A stretch of 45,409 nucleotides of DNA from Mesostigma viride (lineage: Eukaryota; Streptophyta; Mesostigmatophyceae; Mesostigmatales; Mesostigmataceae): NCBI GenBank assembly GCA_009746045.1, contig RPFO01001525.1:1-45409 (forward strand). Reading direction: 5' to 3'. Below the pieces are notes generated by a model. It saw only the letters and a program-made list of their open reading frames with translations, did not search any database and was not told the origin of the DNA. Shown one piece after another: positions 18,217 through 30,559 of the stretch; the first letter of the stretch is position 1; the number at the start of each line of letters is the position of its first letter. A program made the position numbers and the translations under genes.

Positions 18217-19675
18217 ATGCCACCAAAACGCAGCCTTGACAAACATTTCCAGTTTGAGCTGTCGTCGGCATTCCCACCCCCGACAGCAGCACGTGCGACA
18301 TCAACTCCTGCGGACGCCAACCTTTTTGCGCTGATCGAAGCTCTCCCCCCGGTCTGCCTCCCTCGACGCAGTGCTCTACGCCAAATTCGTCGCCCATTCC
18401 CAAGAAAACCCGCACTTCCCATACCAAATGGGACGTCCGCCGCTTCGGCGCCGGCCAGCGGGATTTTTGCATCTTGGAAATCTTTACGCTCACGAAAGAA
18501 CAATGTGACGATGTTATCAAGTTCCTGGCCCGCCATGACGAACTTTTCCTGCCTACCCCTGGCGACAAGGTCACCAAGCCCGCCTGGGAATGGCTGCTTC
18601 AAGAACCGGAGGCGTACTTGAAGGCAGTCATCATGTGCAGCTACCTGCGCTGCGACGCCCACGACATCACCCAGATTGGCTACGCTGGCCTCAGGAGCCT
18701 CCTGCATGAGCGCAGACGGGCAGCCACAGCAGCTGCAGCATCCCCGCAGAGCAGCACCTCCCCCAGCACGGACTCCATCCGAGCTGCAGTGGCGGAGCAG
18801 CTGGCGCCGATGGCTGAGCAGCTCGCCGCCCTGAACGCGCCTGACGGCCCACTCAACACTCTCTCGGCCAAGGTCAACAACATTGAAGCCAGAGTCGCCC
18901 TTAAGCTCCAGCCTCAGTTTACTGCTACGCAAGAGCACATTGCCACCAAAGTTTTCGAGGCCACAGCCACTGTGACCACACGCCTTAACCAGGTGGAAGG
19001 CCGAGTCGGCCAAGGCACCGTGAAACTTGAGGCAGTTGCTGCCAAGGTAGACGCCCTGGCCACGCAGGTCCCCGAGATCGCCGAGCGAACGGCCACCATC
19101 GCCGCCCAACCTGCTGGTAGGGCTAGCGATGACCCCTCGACTCGCGCCTCCTGGGCGGACCTGCTCAAGAGCCAGGCATCCTCTACCACGACCGCCATCA
19201 CCACCAAGCTCCAGGAGCTGGAAGACACGCGCAGCGAGGCCGCTGACCGCGACCGTCGCCGCTGCCGGGTCATCCTCAGGCGCTTCGACATGCTGCCGGA
19301 GGAGACCCCAGACTCTCTTCTCGACGAGCTGAAGAAACAGCTCTTGGCGCGCATGCAGCTGCCAGGTGCGATACTGCAGGGCGCCTACCGCCTGCCCCAT
19401 GTCCACGGGCCAAGGCTGGGCCCCCTCCAGTGGTCCTCACCTTCAGCGACATCACAGCCCGAGTTCGGTTCCTCTCTCGCCGCAAGAAGCTGGTGGACAC
19501 CTCCTGGTCGCTTGACGACGACCTGACGCCAGCCCAGCAGCAGCAACGCCGCGATCAGTGGCCCGACTACATCCGCCACAAGACAAACCCCGAGAAGCCC
19601 CAAGTGTACTGGCGGGGCGGGGACCTCTATGTCAACAAGAAACTGTGGAAGCCCCCCCGGGCTTCCCCGGGATAG
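18217..19675 (+). CDS. LINE ORF1-like nucleic-acid-binding protein, frame-broken
   Basis: ATG 18217 opens MPPKRSLDKHF. The frame shifts near a C run at about 18340 into the main frame (18400-19430) and again at about 19425 into the final frame (to TAG 19673). The middle is a long heptad-rich coiled coil (AAVAEQLAPMAEQLAALNAPDG through LQELEDTRSEAADRDRR). An RRM-like part follows (RCRVILRRFDMLPEETPDSL), and the end (LTFSDITARVRFLSRRKKL, DDDLTPAQQQQRRDQW, YWRGGDLYVNKK) matches the layout of L1-type ORF1 proteins: trimerising coil, RRM and C-terminal domain. Such proteins coat the element RNA. No ORF2 follows, so the copy is internally deleted or the element ends here. Confidence 0.7.
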
Positions 19676-20091
19676 AGCACTCCAGCTAGTTGTCTAGATG
19701 GGGGCAATCGATGATGGGATAGCTTAGGCATTACAGCACTTGAAACGATATTAGCGCACAGCGTTATAGTACCTTCAATTAGCTCTGGCACCTTGTGGCC
19801 ATCAGCTTGCGCCTTAATTAGCCGACGTCTTGAGCCCACCTCACATTTGTAGCATAAGCTATGCGTCAGCCTACCTATGGTATTGCACTGGTTGTATTGC
19901 ACCCACAGTGTTGCGCCCCGGCACCATGCCGTGGAGAGAGCGCTCTGTGGCCTGCCCACCTGCGGCAGTGAGAGAAGCTAGGGCGCCTTCCCTCCTTCTC
20001 ACTGTGTATATAGGGTTGAAGGTTCCTTTACTCTGTATTGGCACCCACGTGACGCAGTCACGTGCTTATTAATTAATTAATTAATTAATTC
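19676..20091 (+). repeat. LINE A 3' end: UTR, terminal hairpin and (TTAA)n tail
   Basis: Gene-free. It ends with CACGTGAC-GCA-GTCACGTG (20046-20064), then a TTAATTAATT... tail to about 20091. The word ATTGCACCCACAG at about 19890 recurs at about 39505 in another 3' end, so both are ends of one LINE family. Confidence 0.75.
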
Positions 20092-20759
20092 AATTCCGGC
20101 CTGCGCTGTGGGACATCCTCGAGCTGTTCCGGATACCCCGCCCCCTTATTGCTGTCATCCGCAACCTGTATGAAGGGTCCACCACTTCGGTGCGCACTTC
20201 TTACGGTGACCACGCCACCATGCCCTTTACAGAAGCCGGTGTGTGGCAGGGCTGCGTGCTGTCGCCCTACCTGTTCATTATTGTGGTCGAATACGTCATG
20301 ATTCAGGCGCGCAAGCGATTTGCCCGCATCGTGGGTAGGGAACCAGGGGTGCAGGTTGCTAACCACTTCTGGCATGGCGGAGCGGAAACGGAGATTCGGC
20401 TGGCGGACATCATCTACGCGGACGACACCACCCTGTTCGAGGACACTGGGCACGTGCAGACATGGCTTGACTGCCTGGCTATCGAGCCCCGTGCGCAGTG
20501 GGGCTTGAGGTCAGCAAGAAGACAGAGGCCCTGGCGGTTGGGCTCACCCACTCACCGCCACCCCTCTATCTCCTACTACGGCTCTCGAGTCCTGTATCGG
20601 GACCGCGTCAAGCTGCTGGGCAGCCTGCTTCCCGGCAGCTGCGAGGTTGATGTGGACCATCGCATCTCCCTCGCCTGGCACGCTTTACGCCAGTACCGGG
20701 CCCTGTGGCGCAAGCCCCTGGGCAAGATCCAGAAACAGGACCTGTTTAAGGTCCTCCGG
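20092..20759 (+). pseudogene. LINE B reverse transcriptase fragment
   Basis: Reads from just after RT motif A: LFRIPRPLIAVIRNLYEGST, then VWQGCVLSPYLFIIVVEYV (motif B region), then LADIIYADDTTLFED with the catalytic YADD, GLEVS-like and LYRDRVKLLGSLLP, and RQYRALWRKPLGKIQKQDLFKV. A frame change lies near 20500. The frame is cut by the MITE at 20760 and resumes at 21236 with QVLTYGAE-like coding. It would nick-prime and copy LINE RNA, but this copy is dead. Confidence 0.85.
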
Positions 20760-21235
20760 CTACAATACGGTTCGTAGGAGACGCGAAATGAGTGAGAATG
20801 TTACCCGAGCGGTAACGAGGATTCGCACCGTTGATTTTAACATATGTTTCTTTTTTTGCGCCATTTGGCGAGCATCGACTGGAGCCTGAACCTAGCGGGG
20901 GGAATCGTGCGGGGGAATCTTGCGGGGGAATCTTGCGGGGAAAAATTCCGAACGTGAATTTAGCGAAGTCCTACTACATTTTGCTTGGGTACACGGTACT
21001 ACAGTTTCGTCACTGAAAATTTTCTGTAGTTGCGTTGGTGTTTCGTACGTTCCGCTGAAATTTTCGTGATCAGTGCCCAGATCACAATTTGATCCGGGTG
21101 CAAAATGATTGGCTGTACGGTACGAACCAAAAACGAAATTTTAGTATCTAAGTTCCGCAGCGCTTGCTGAATTTGCCCCGGAAGCCCGGGGGCACTTTCC
21201 CCGCTGAAAAAGGTGTCCGCGGAAGCGTATTGTAG
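20760..21235. mobile_element. 476-bp MITE inside LINE B
   Basis: Terminal inverted repeats CTACAATACG-G-TTC (left) and CTACAATACG-C-TTC (reverse complement of the right end). The uninterrupted LINE B relative reads GGTCCTCGTCCTTCC across the site, which fixes the borders. There is no coding capacity. A GCGGGGGAATCTT word is repeated inside (about 20910-20940). I could not see a clean target duplication, so the superfamily is open. Confidence 0.75.
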
Positions 21236-21479
21236 TCCTTCCTCAGGTTCTCACGTATGGGGCCGAGACGTGGACCCTCACCGCCGACCTGGCCCGCAAG
21301 CTGGACGGCGCAGTCACCAACATGCTGCGATCCATTTTCAGAGTAGGATATGCTGCTCATGTCCGCAATGAGGACCTGTACCAGGGCATGCCATATATCA
21401 CCAGCACCATGCATTAAGCAGCGTCGCCTGCAGCAGCCTAGTAGGGCCCACCTAGCTCGCACCACACTAGGAACTCGGC

Positions 21480-21810
21480 TTTGAGAATGGGTGAGAAAAG
21501 GTGAGAAAAAGGGTGAGATGGGTGAGAAAAAGGGTGAGAAATGGGTGAGAATGGGTGAGAAAAGTGAGAAAATAGGGTGAGAAATGGGTGAGAATGGGTG
21601 AGAAAAGGGCAATCTCACCCGGGTGAGATTGCCCCAAAAAGGTGAAAAAAGGGGAAAAACGTGAGAAAAATCTCAAAAAAACAGGACGTGACATAAGTGA
21701 GAAAAACAAAGTGTGAAACGTGAGAAAAATCTCAAAAAAACAGGACGTGAGAAAAGTGAGAAAATCAGGACGTGAGAAAAGTGAGAAAAGTGAGAAAACA
21801 CAGCGCTGAG
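21480..21810 (+). repeat. Left subterminal repeats of the CACTA element
   Basis: Many copies of GGGTGAGAAAA and shorter GTGAGAAAA in direct and inverted (TCTCACCC) orientation. The same words fill 30590-30900 near the other end, mostly inverted. In En/Spm elements such subterminal motifs are bound by the accessory protein TNPA. Confidence 0.85.
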
Positions 21811-22153
21811 AAACACAGCCATAATACAATATGCTGGCAGCAGACACATGCATGCAGTGCCAGTAACAACCGCTGTTCAAAACAGCACGAACAATCATGA
21901 TTTTTTCATTAAATGTTTGAATAATTTAATTGTTTACAGCTGCAAGAACCCGTTGATTCAACTATTCAACACTGTTACGGCGTTATGTACATCTTCGGCA
22001 TTCAATGCCTGTTCAACACATGCAGTCTGTTATGGCGTTATGACATCTCCGGCATTCAATGCCTTTCATCAAATACTATATGGCAGCTAGCTAACAAAGC
22101 GGGCCGCTCGACAGGGCGTCACATGCTGACTTGAAAGTGGGACCGCTTGCTGT

Positions 22154-25100
22154 TTATTCTCGTGGTGCCTGCAAGAAATCAAGCAAACCGACACAATATA
22201 TGCAAGAGGAAAAGAAATCAGATCCTTGACATAGATGTAAGCGTTCTACAATGATCTTGAGCTCATCACCACCAAACAATCCATGCAGCAAATGTGTATG
22301 GCAAATCAAACCAAGCAACATACAATTCCACACATCCATGCATGCAAGAGGGGAAAAAAAAACAGGCCCTTGCAGATAAACATCTATACCTTCAAATGCC
22401 AAAAACATGACACATATTCCCCCCCAAATGAAAGCAGTGCAGCTAACCTTGGATGGTGATGCAACGCTCGACGCCGATGACATGGTATCGTCATTGCCAT
22501 CGTCAGTGTCAGTCCTCCCACCACGAGCTTCCTCCTGGGCGGTCCAGTTTACCTGCAAGTAAGAGGCATACAAGGAAGTCAACTAAATCATGTTCAGGAA
22601 AACTTAATTGCAGAAAAAAGATGCTATCAATAAATGGCGATTTTTATAGCGGAACAAAATTTCAGAAATCATAGGGGGAAAAACAACAAAACCTAATCAG
22701 CCAACATAATTTACCATGATTACATGAACAACAATATGGCATGCATACAAGATGCAAACAACTTATTTTTAGGCACGACTAAAAAGGTATACTTACCGAT
22801 GTCATCCCCGTTGCCGTCGAGATGTCGATAGTCGCAGTACCCTGCTGCCGGGCGCGAACAAGGGCCTTTTGTTTTGCTAGGAGGGCTTCTAGCCTGGCCA
22901 GTTCTCGCTCTGCCTCCTTCAAATCCGGCTCGAGCTCCATATCCACGTCGCTGAATTCCAGTTTAGCAGGCGCAACCGACAGCACCGTCGGCGTGGCGAC
23001 CTCCGCCTTGGCCTGCGCCGCTGCCGGCGTGGCGACCTCCGCCTTGGCCTGCGCCGCTGCCGGCGTGGCGACCTCCGCCTTGGCCTGCGCCGCTGCCGGC
23101 GTGGCGACCTCCGCCTTGGCCTGCGCCGCCGCCGCCGTGGCAACCTCCGCCTTGGCTTTCTCCACAGCAGGCGTGGTGACTACCACCTTTGTCCCTGCCT
23201 TTGCCTCGCTGCCCTGCACCGCAGCCCCAGCCACAACTCCCTTCGCACGCTTCACAGGCACCTGCTGCGCGGACTCCTCCACCTGTCTCTTTTTCACCGG
23301 ATCCTGCATGTTGGTGGGGTCCACAGAGGCAGCAGCCTTCACGGCTGCTTGGGACCGCTTGAGGACTCGGTACGCCGTCATGTCCTCGGGGTACACTCCA
23401 TCAAGAGCCACCCAAGCACATATTTCCTTGCTGTTCTCGTCTTGGGGGAGGTCGTTGAGGGCGAGCTCGTAAGTCTTGCTTGCGCCGTCATGCTCGACGA
23501 ACAGGATTGAGTGTGGGATCTTCCTTTTCTTGTTGATGGAGCAGACTTTACCAAACTCCCAGATCCACTCATCCCGGTCCTTCTTAGGGTCCTCTAGGAG
23601 AAACCGCACGGCGATAAACATCCCGATTTTCGGCTGGGCATCCTTTCGGATGGTGGCCACGCGGCTGAGCTGCGGCAGAAAGTGACCAAGGCCCAGGTCG
23701 AGGGGGGTACCGCGTTCCTTTTTTACTTGGGGCTCCCGTTCCTTCTTGAGTTTCTTTGGCGGCACATCAGGTTTCTTCTCTACTTTGTTCTTTTGCGCCT
23801 TTGGAATGAACGGCGCCGCGGCCTCGGCTGCCGGCTCCCCCTCGGCCTGGGCTGCCGGCGCCGCGGCCTTGGGTGCCGGCGCCGCGGCCTTGGGTGCCGG
23901 CGCCGCGGCCTTGGGTGCCGGCGCCGCGGCCTTGGGTGCCGGCGCCGCGGCCTTGGGTGCCGGCGCCGCGGCCTTGGGTGCCGGCGCCGCGGCCTTGGGT
24001 GCCGGCGCCGCGGCCTTGGCTGCCGGCGCCGCGGTTTCTGCGGCGGGGGGAGCCGACGTGGCCGAGGGGGAAGCGGCCACGGCAAGGACAGGGTTCCTTG
24101 GTGGCACAGGGGGCGGCGCCATGATATAGACGACCGACTGTTCTGAAGCTGAGGCCGGCTTTGCAGATTGTTCAAGTGCAGCTAGCCTGGCGCGGAGGAG
24201 GGCGATTTCCTGCTGCTGGGGCGTCAGGGTGTTCTCGACCTGCGCATGCCACAATTTCGGGGAAACGGACACAACCAACTAGGTACAAAAGTTAGAGGAC
24301 GTGATTTCTTGAGCTATTTGCTCATCTGACATGGGGGCGCTTGAAAATGGCAAAGGCAAAGCGGAGCCCGCCACCTTTAGGCGGGCGTAACAGGTTGGTG
24401 GTGTGCTGGCATGCATCAATAAATGGGGTGGGGTGCTGGCATGCATAAATGAATGGGGTGGGGTGCTGGCATGCATAAATAAATGGGGTGGGGTGCTGGC
24501 ATGCATAAATAAATGGGGTGGGGTGGTGGCATGCATAAATGAATGGGGTGGGGTGCTGGCATGCATAAATAAATGGGGTGGGGTGCTGGCATGGATTACA
24601 AGTATTAAAATTTTTTTATAGGCTTGTCAGTCACTGTCTTAACCAGATTTATATAAGGGCGCGTGAATACCCACGGTTTAAAAAGAACATGTCACGAGCA
24701 TGGAGAGTGGAAAGCAACAATCTTTGCGGACGACATACAGTAAGCTAGTAGCCAGAATGCTTTCTTGCCGTAACCTACCTTGGCCGGGGCTTGTGGCTCG
24801 AGGTGAGTCTTGTCTTGCTTGGGATTCGCCATCTTGGGCTTTGGCACCCCGACCTTCACCTAAGATCGTGCGAGTGATACGACGATTGTGAGGACAAAGA
24901 CAAGCAAATCAATTAAAAGAAGGAACTTGACATCGAAGCTAGCGGCAAGTACACATTTTACTCCAATACTAATGGTGCCGGATCAGAAAATATTGCATGC
25001 ATGAAGTTCGGTTGCCTTTGCATCGGGAAAAGAAAAGCATTCAGTTCGAATAAGTCCAATGTAGAGCTTAGCTATACCTTTGGCGTGTCCAGGTTGGTTA

Positions 25101-25560
25101 GGTTGGCCAAGGCACCCCCCTCGTCCGGGTTGCGAATGCCGCGCTTCCCGCTATTTGCCTTGTACTTCGAATTCGACAAGTATCGAGACAGCTCGGCGGC
25201 TACAAATTTCCGCGCCGGCTGGAATACCGGAGCCTTGCCCGCCTTCGCGGGGTCCACTTTCTTCAATTCCTCGTACCTCCGCATTGCTGACTCATGAGCT
25301 GAGTTTGCTAATGCCCCCGCAAAGTCGCATATTTTTAGCAGTCTATCGACAACTGCGGAAACAACGTAGCATCTTGTTTAGCTTTTGGGCTCCCCAATGT
25401 GAAGGTACCTCCGCGATAGCGCCGCTATCTGGCTGCGGAGGACTGCCAGCCGGTTACTCTCGGACAAATGGCAAAGGGACTTCCTCGCTGATCTTGTTAA
25501 ACGGAATGAGCGCCACTCTTCATCTGTGGCCTTGTAAGGCCCATCCTGCTCTGCTGCCAT
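22154..25560 (-). CDS. Second gene of the CACTA element (possible accessory protein)
   Basis: Exons on the minus strand: about 25560-25430 (5' end uncertain, could begin near 25700), then an exon ending at 25078, 24859-24779, 24239-22797, 22552-22448 and 22168-22154. The donors read GTATAG, GTAGGT, GTAAGT and GTTAGC, and most junctions are phase 0. The protein has a helical N-terminus (RSQIAALSRR, MRRYEELKKVDPAKAG), a coil (QQQEIALLRARLAALEQ), a long PAPKAAA repeat, a folded middle with alternating hydrophobics (KIGMFIAVRFLLEDPKKD, LFVEHDGASKTYELALNDLP), an AKAEVATPAAAQ repeat and a C-terminal coil (LKEAERELARLEALLAKQ). The stop TAA overlaps an AATAAA. No family recognised. Position suggests a TNPA-like DNA-binding role (inference). 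Confidence 0.65.
24390..24600. repeat. 30-bp minisatellite in an intron of the CACTA minus-strand gene
   Basis: About six copies of a unit containing GGCATGCATAAATAAATGGG, then GTGGGGTGCT. The open frames on both strands reflect the multiple-of-three period and are not genes. Confidence 0.9.
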
Positions 25561-25704
25561 GTAACTACCCAACGCGTTGGGTAGAAATTGAATCCGTTGT
25601 AGCCTGGGTCAATGCGTCGGCCGCCTGTGTTTGCGGCTCCATGGCAACAACGACTACGTTCTGTGGACGCGGCAAATTCAACGCATACATCATCTTGAAA
25701 TCGT

Positions 25705-26115
25705 GACCGTCCATCTGCACCGATCCGACGACTCATGCAGTATCCCGCTTTTTTTTCTCTCGCAGGAGAGCCGTTGGCCGGTTCACGACGCGTGCGACCA
25801 CTGGTCTGCATTAACTTAACTTACCTTAAGTTCTCCAGAGAAGTGACCCAAGCCGTCGGTTGGCACTCATCGACGTCAGCCGCAGTGTGTTGACGCGTCC
25901 GCGCGATTCACGCGGCGGCACCAAACGGCACCTACCGACAGAGGGAGCACCGCGCAACTTAAACAACGCGTTCGTTTTGAGGTCTGCTGTGGCTTCGACG
26001 ATTTCGCATCAAGTCTGACGCGGGGCCTTCCGTGACTTTACATTTACTGTCTTATTTATTCCTGAATACTAACAATGGCGGATTTGAACTGTAGCATAGA
26101 TGATTTTTTACAGGA
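25705..26115. promoter_or_regulatory. Shared 5' region between the two divergent CACTA genes
   Basis: No coding sequence fits here except the weak first exons. The minus-strand gene leaves leftward and the transposase rightward, so promoters for both should lie here. CG-rich words cluster at about 25850-25990. No TATA box stands out. Confidence 0.4.
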
Positions 26116-29100
26116 GGGGGCGATCATCTGCCTGGTACCGGGGAGGAGGATGCAAAAGCGTTTGCCAGAAACTTCGCAGCTACAGTAGGCAAAATATCAG
26201 CAGACACACCACTTTATTCAGGATCCAGTAACACTGCCATAGCTAGCGCGTTGGAACTCTTGTCTATACTCGGCAGGCATTCTGCATCGGCTGCCCTAGC
26301 GGATGAGGTATTCACTTTCATCAGCAAAGTTCTGCCAGCCGGTAATTCTCTTCCAGAAAGTGTAAAAGAAGCCAAGAAAGTCATGAAGGGTTTAGGGTTA
26401 GATATGCGTGTATATGACGCGTGCCCCTGTGAAAAATATATATACAAAACAAAAGAAGTCCAGACCTGCCCTGTATGTAAAAACAATAGATATGAACAAT
26501 ACGAAGATAGAAATGGAGAGACAGTAACAACAAGAAGGGCACATCGCCAAGTTAGATACTTCCCTCTTATAAATCGTTTCCGCGGATTTTTTAGGATACC
26601 CGAGATGTCCAAGGCATTACGATATGCTGGAGAAACTGAAAACAAACAAGACGAAGAAGACCCAAACCGGAAAGTCCACGGAATTAAAGGTAAAAGGCGT
26701 CCTTGTCGATTTCTTTTCTGCACGTGCTTTTTGGCTGGCTGTATACGGTTCACCCAACTCATGCTGCATATGTTGTGGTGATTTTGCTGCATATTATAAC
26801 ATTCGGTTGTGCCGCCCGCACTTCGGCCGTCCCGTTTACCCACCTCCCTGTTGTATAATTGCGTGCAGATACCCGAGCGATGCTGCACGTCAAGAGATGT
26901 TCCCTCAGTTTCGGCTTGACCCACGCTTCCTTTTTTTAGCGCTTTGTTTTGATGGAGTATGTCCTAGGTGCTACATGGACCAGCACTCCAGCTGGCCATG
27001 TTTCTGTGCAATCTTGAACCTGCCTGAATGGGTCTTCATTAACAAACATTTCTGCCCAATGGTGCTTCTGGTGGGAGGGAACAAGAAAGGTAAGGCCCCA
27101 AAGAATATGCACATTTTTCTTGACCTGATTGTAGATGAGCTGGTGAAGATGTGGGATGGGTTTTTCATTTGTGATGTGTTGGATGATGATGAGCATGGTG
27201 GGCTCCACCCGGCAAAGATTCAAGCACTGCTTTTGTTTACTGTTCACGACTACCCGGGGTTTGGTAAGATGGTAAATATGCCAGACTCCGGGTACGACGG
27301 CTGCCTTGTGCACGGCCCTGCTTGGAAGGGCACCTATGTTTCCCAAGGGCGCATTGTTTTTCTTGGGCATGAGACCTTGCTGCCAGCTGATGACCCCCGT
27401 CGCGGTGGCAACGACAAGGAGGCGCCGCCAGACATGACGATGGAAACCTATGTAGAGCACTGCAGAAACAACGGCCGGGAGCCGGAGCCCTTTTGCAGGC
27501 TGCCGTACTGGCCTCAACTCCTCCAACGGCACCTGATCGACGAGTTCCACCTGGGGGCGAACAACCTCTTGCGAGTCGCCAACTCCACTAGCGGTAAGTG
27601 CGGTGCTGTCTAGTGTTGTGTCACTAGTGTTTGTCGCTGTTTTTTTCCTTTTCAACATTTTGTATTTAAGGAGAATTCCATTAGGATTTATTACATGCTG
27701 TGGTTCAGTGTGTGTATTAAGTATTACTAACATTGGTATGCATTTGCGCTTGTATGGCTTTGTTTTCCTTAAATCTGCTGCCAGGGGAAGGTTTGACCTA
27801 CGCCATTCGGGATCGGCTGAAGGAGATGAACCTGAACCCGGAGCTGCACATGGAGAAGACCGTGACAACCACCACTGCCATGGATGGCACAATCAAGACA
27901 ACAACCAGGAGGCGGGGGTTGCATCCACCCTGCCAGCTCACCTCGCAAGAGAAGGCTGAAGTTATTGGTGAGTGTTTGCTTTTTTCTCCCAACTGTTTTA
28001 TAGGTATTTGATTCAAGTGCAATTATTTAGTTTCGCAATTTTTCTTTCTCTGGTTGTGGTTCAGTTTTCCTTTCGCACGCGTTTAGGGTCTTCTCACATT
28101 TTCAGTGCAATGTGAACAGTGCATATTGCAGTACAGTAAACGTTCGACTTGTCACTCTCCATGTTGCATCAAGACTTGCCACTGACTTACACTTGTGGGG
28201 TTTACTGTTTTTTTTTTTTTGTCTCCCACGCAGCCCTGGAGCGCCGAATGAAGGACAGCCTGCCCGACTGCTTCCCGGGTGATATTGTGGGGCTGCTGGC
28301 CAATGGCAAGCCAGAGAGAAAGGCCAAGACTCATGACAAGCTAGAATTGTTTTCGAAGCGCTTACCAGTTTTGCTTAGAGGCCGCCTGCACGCAGACGCA
28401 AGAGCTGCCTTTTTGGAAACGTCTGCAGCATGGGACTCAATCTTTAGCGGTAGGGTCTTCACTCAGTACGAACTGGACGAGGTAGGTAGGGCTATGTTGA
28501 GGTCAATTGTTGCACTTGAGCGTGTTCTGCCCGCATCCGAAATGTCCAGGTCGGTTCACGCAGCGACACATTTGGCGGGGCAGATTTCAAATGTCGGTCT
28601 CCCTGACGGTAGGTCCATGGCGTGGGGTGAGAGATGCATGAACACAGCGGTTTCTGGCCACATGTCTGCACTCAATGTTGAGCACTCCATGGGCCAGTCC
28701 TTCGTCAACTTCGAGGTGCTGACGCTGCTATCCTACTTCCAGCATCGAGCCACCGGAGTAAGTTGTTTCTTATTTGAAGGTCTTTACTTCTTTCTTGTGT
28801 GTGTACATGATGTATAGCACCTTGAGTTTGTAATTCTGCATTTACATGAAGCAATGATGGCTCATTTCATTCAGCATGGAAACTCTCCTTGTGTAAAACC
28901 TTGATGTTTCTACTCACTCTCATTTTCAAGGAAAGTGCTCTTTAAATTGAATGCCTTCTGTATTTTTGCTTGGTGTGCTTATCATGTTTTTTTCCAATGC
29001 AGGTAAAGACCAAGCACTATGTGTGGGACCTTCTCACCAATGATCCGTCGCGCACCATCGAGCTGGGCAAGCGCTCGGTGAAAGACGGGTACCGGTTTTC

Positions 29101-30415
29101 TGAGGACGAGATGACGGCGGCAAGGGATTTGCTGGTAGAAGATGCCCTTCCCAAGGCTGATTACAGCGACCCTGCGAATGGCGACGAGGCCTACTGGTGA
29201 GCCTTGTTTTTTGCAAATGCTACTTATGCCGTCTGCTTTGGTTATTTTAATTCAGTCCTATTGAAAGGCGCCTTGGGATTAGCCATGCAATCATGTTTTA
29301 CTGTCACAAAGCCAGCCCTAGTAATTAATATCTAGTTTGTTTGGTTTTACCCATCCGGGTGCCATGATCTTGCCGCCAGTAAAAGCGTCCTGTGTTGTAT
29401 CTGTTTTTTTTTTTTAATAACCAATACTTAATAATAATACTCTTTGCTGGGTTATCGGTGTGCGTTTGTTTGAATGCAGGCGAGATCGCTGTGCTGACAC
29501 AACGTTCAACGTGCTGGCATGGGCATCATTAAACCTGACGCCGCTTGTGCCGCAAGTCATTGTAGCGGCGTGTGGGGGCGTGAAGCGCTACGCGGATTCT
29601 TTCCACAAAGTCAGGATCCACGGGTTCAACTACCGCACGGAGGCTGCGGACCAATCCCAGGGAAAGCGGCACAAGAATGCGGGAGTTGCGGTGCATGGCC
29701 CGGGCGGTGTAGACTTTGGTTTCATCACACACATTCTGAAGGCCAGGTTAGAGTACCCACGAGGGGCTGGGAATGGCAGCTGTTGTTGAAGGTGGAGCTT
29801 TTTGATCGCCTTCATGTCGCTCACCTGCCCCAGGAGAGGTTGGTGGTCATCAGCAGCGCACAGGCCCCCAGGTCGTCGTGCCTTGTGTTGCCAGGTGCAG
29901 TGAGCTCAGTTGGGTATGTCGTCGATGAATGCTATGCTCCCGAAATGGTGGTAATCCCTGCCAAACTGCCATGGAGCATGGCACACCAGGCGCAATCTGC
30001 CCTCAGTAACCATGTGTATCACAGCGTGGCAGCAGATTTCCCCACCATGCCGCAGTTTGAAGTGATTGAGGAGGGTGAGCCGATGCCACCGCCTAGTGGC
30101 AAGAAGAAAGGCAAGAAGAAGGGGTCCAAGAAGAAGAAGAAGGTGGCAGCGGCAGACGTAGGTGATGGCGACGTGGTGCGCCGCGCTGGCAAGGCACCTG
30201 CTCGAGGGCGCAGCCGCAAGCGTGGTGCTCCCACAGATGCTGGACCTAGCCAGCCCACCGTTGTAATTGAGGAGGTCCCTATGGCAAAGAGGGCCAGTGG
30301 AAGGCAGCGTAAAGCTGTGAACTATTGCGACACTAGTGGGGATGACACTATGTCATCAGAAGATGATGTTGATGCAAGCAACCCCTCGGACAGTTCTGAA
30401 GAAGATGACTATTGA
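26116..30415 (+). CDS. CACTA transposase (tnp2 family)
   Basis: Exons (approximate at the first two): 26116-about 26690, 26869-27593, 27785-27967, 28234-28757, 29003-29196, 29480-30415. The first ATG may be 26074 or in an earlier exon. Tnp2 signatures: CPCEKYIYK...CPVCKNNRYE (zinc pair), RYFPLINRFRGFF, DPRFLFLALCFDGV, NMHIFLDLIVDELVKMWDG, LLFTVHDYPGFGKM. The fourth exon has the downstream conserved domain seen in plant CACTA proteins (MSRSVHAATHLAGQI...GERCMN). The last exon resembles their C-terminal domain, then a Lys-rich stretch and an acidic Ser/Asp tail (DSSEEDDY). A frame change near 29750 (G run) breaks the last exon. The protein would cut the CACTA ends. AATAAA lies at about 30557. 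Confidence 0.88.
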
Positions 30416-30559
30416 TTTAATTTGGGCATGACAGCATTGTTTATGGAATGATGTGCTGTTTTATATTGTATGAACCCTATATTGCACCTTTGTGGTGCAC
30501 CCTATAATGCATATCAAAGTGGTGTTGATTTTTTTTTCACGTTAAGGACTTAATGAAAT

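Noticed and set aside
18177-19406. 409-residue minus-strand ORF opposite LINE ORF1
   Set aside because: High-GC antisense shadow; the plus strand has coiled-coil and L1 ORF1-like features.
23682-24146. Plus-strand ORFs rich in GCRRRGL and PAPRPWV
   Set aside because: Shadows of the PAPKAAA repeat of the minus-strand CACTA gene; the spliced minus frame explains the region.
24403-24621. LACINKWGGV repeat ORF
   Set aside because: Thirty-base intronic minisatellite; period a multiple of three keeps the frame open.
25870-25990. Possible third CACTA gene at the divergent region
   Set aside because: No open frame with splice borders; composition fits a 5' regulatory region.
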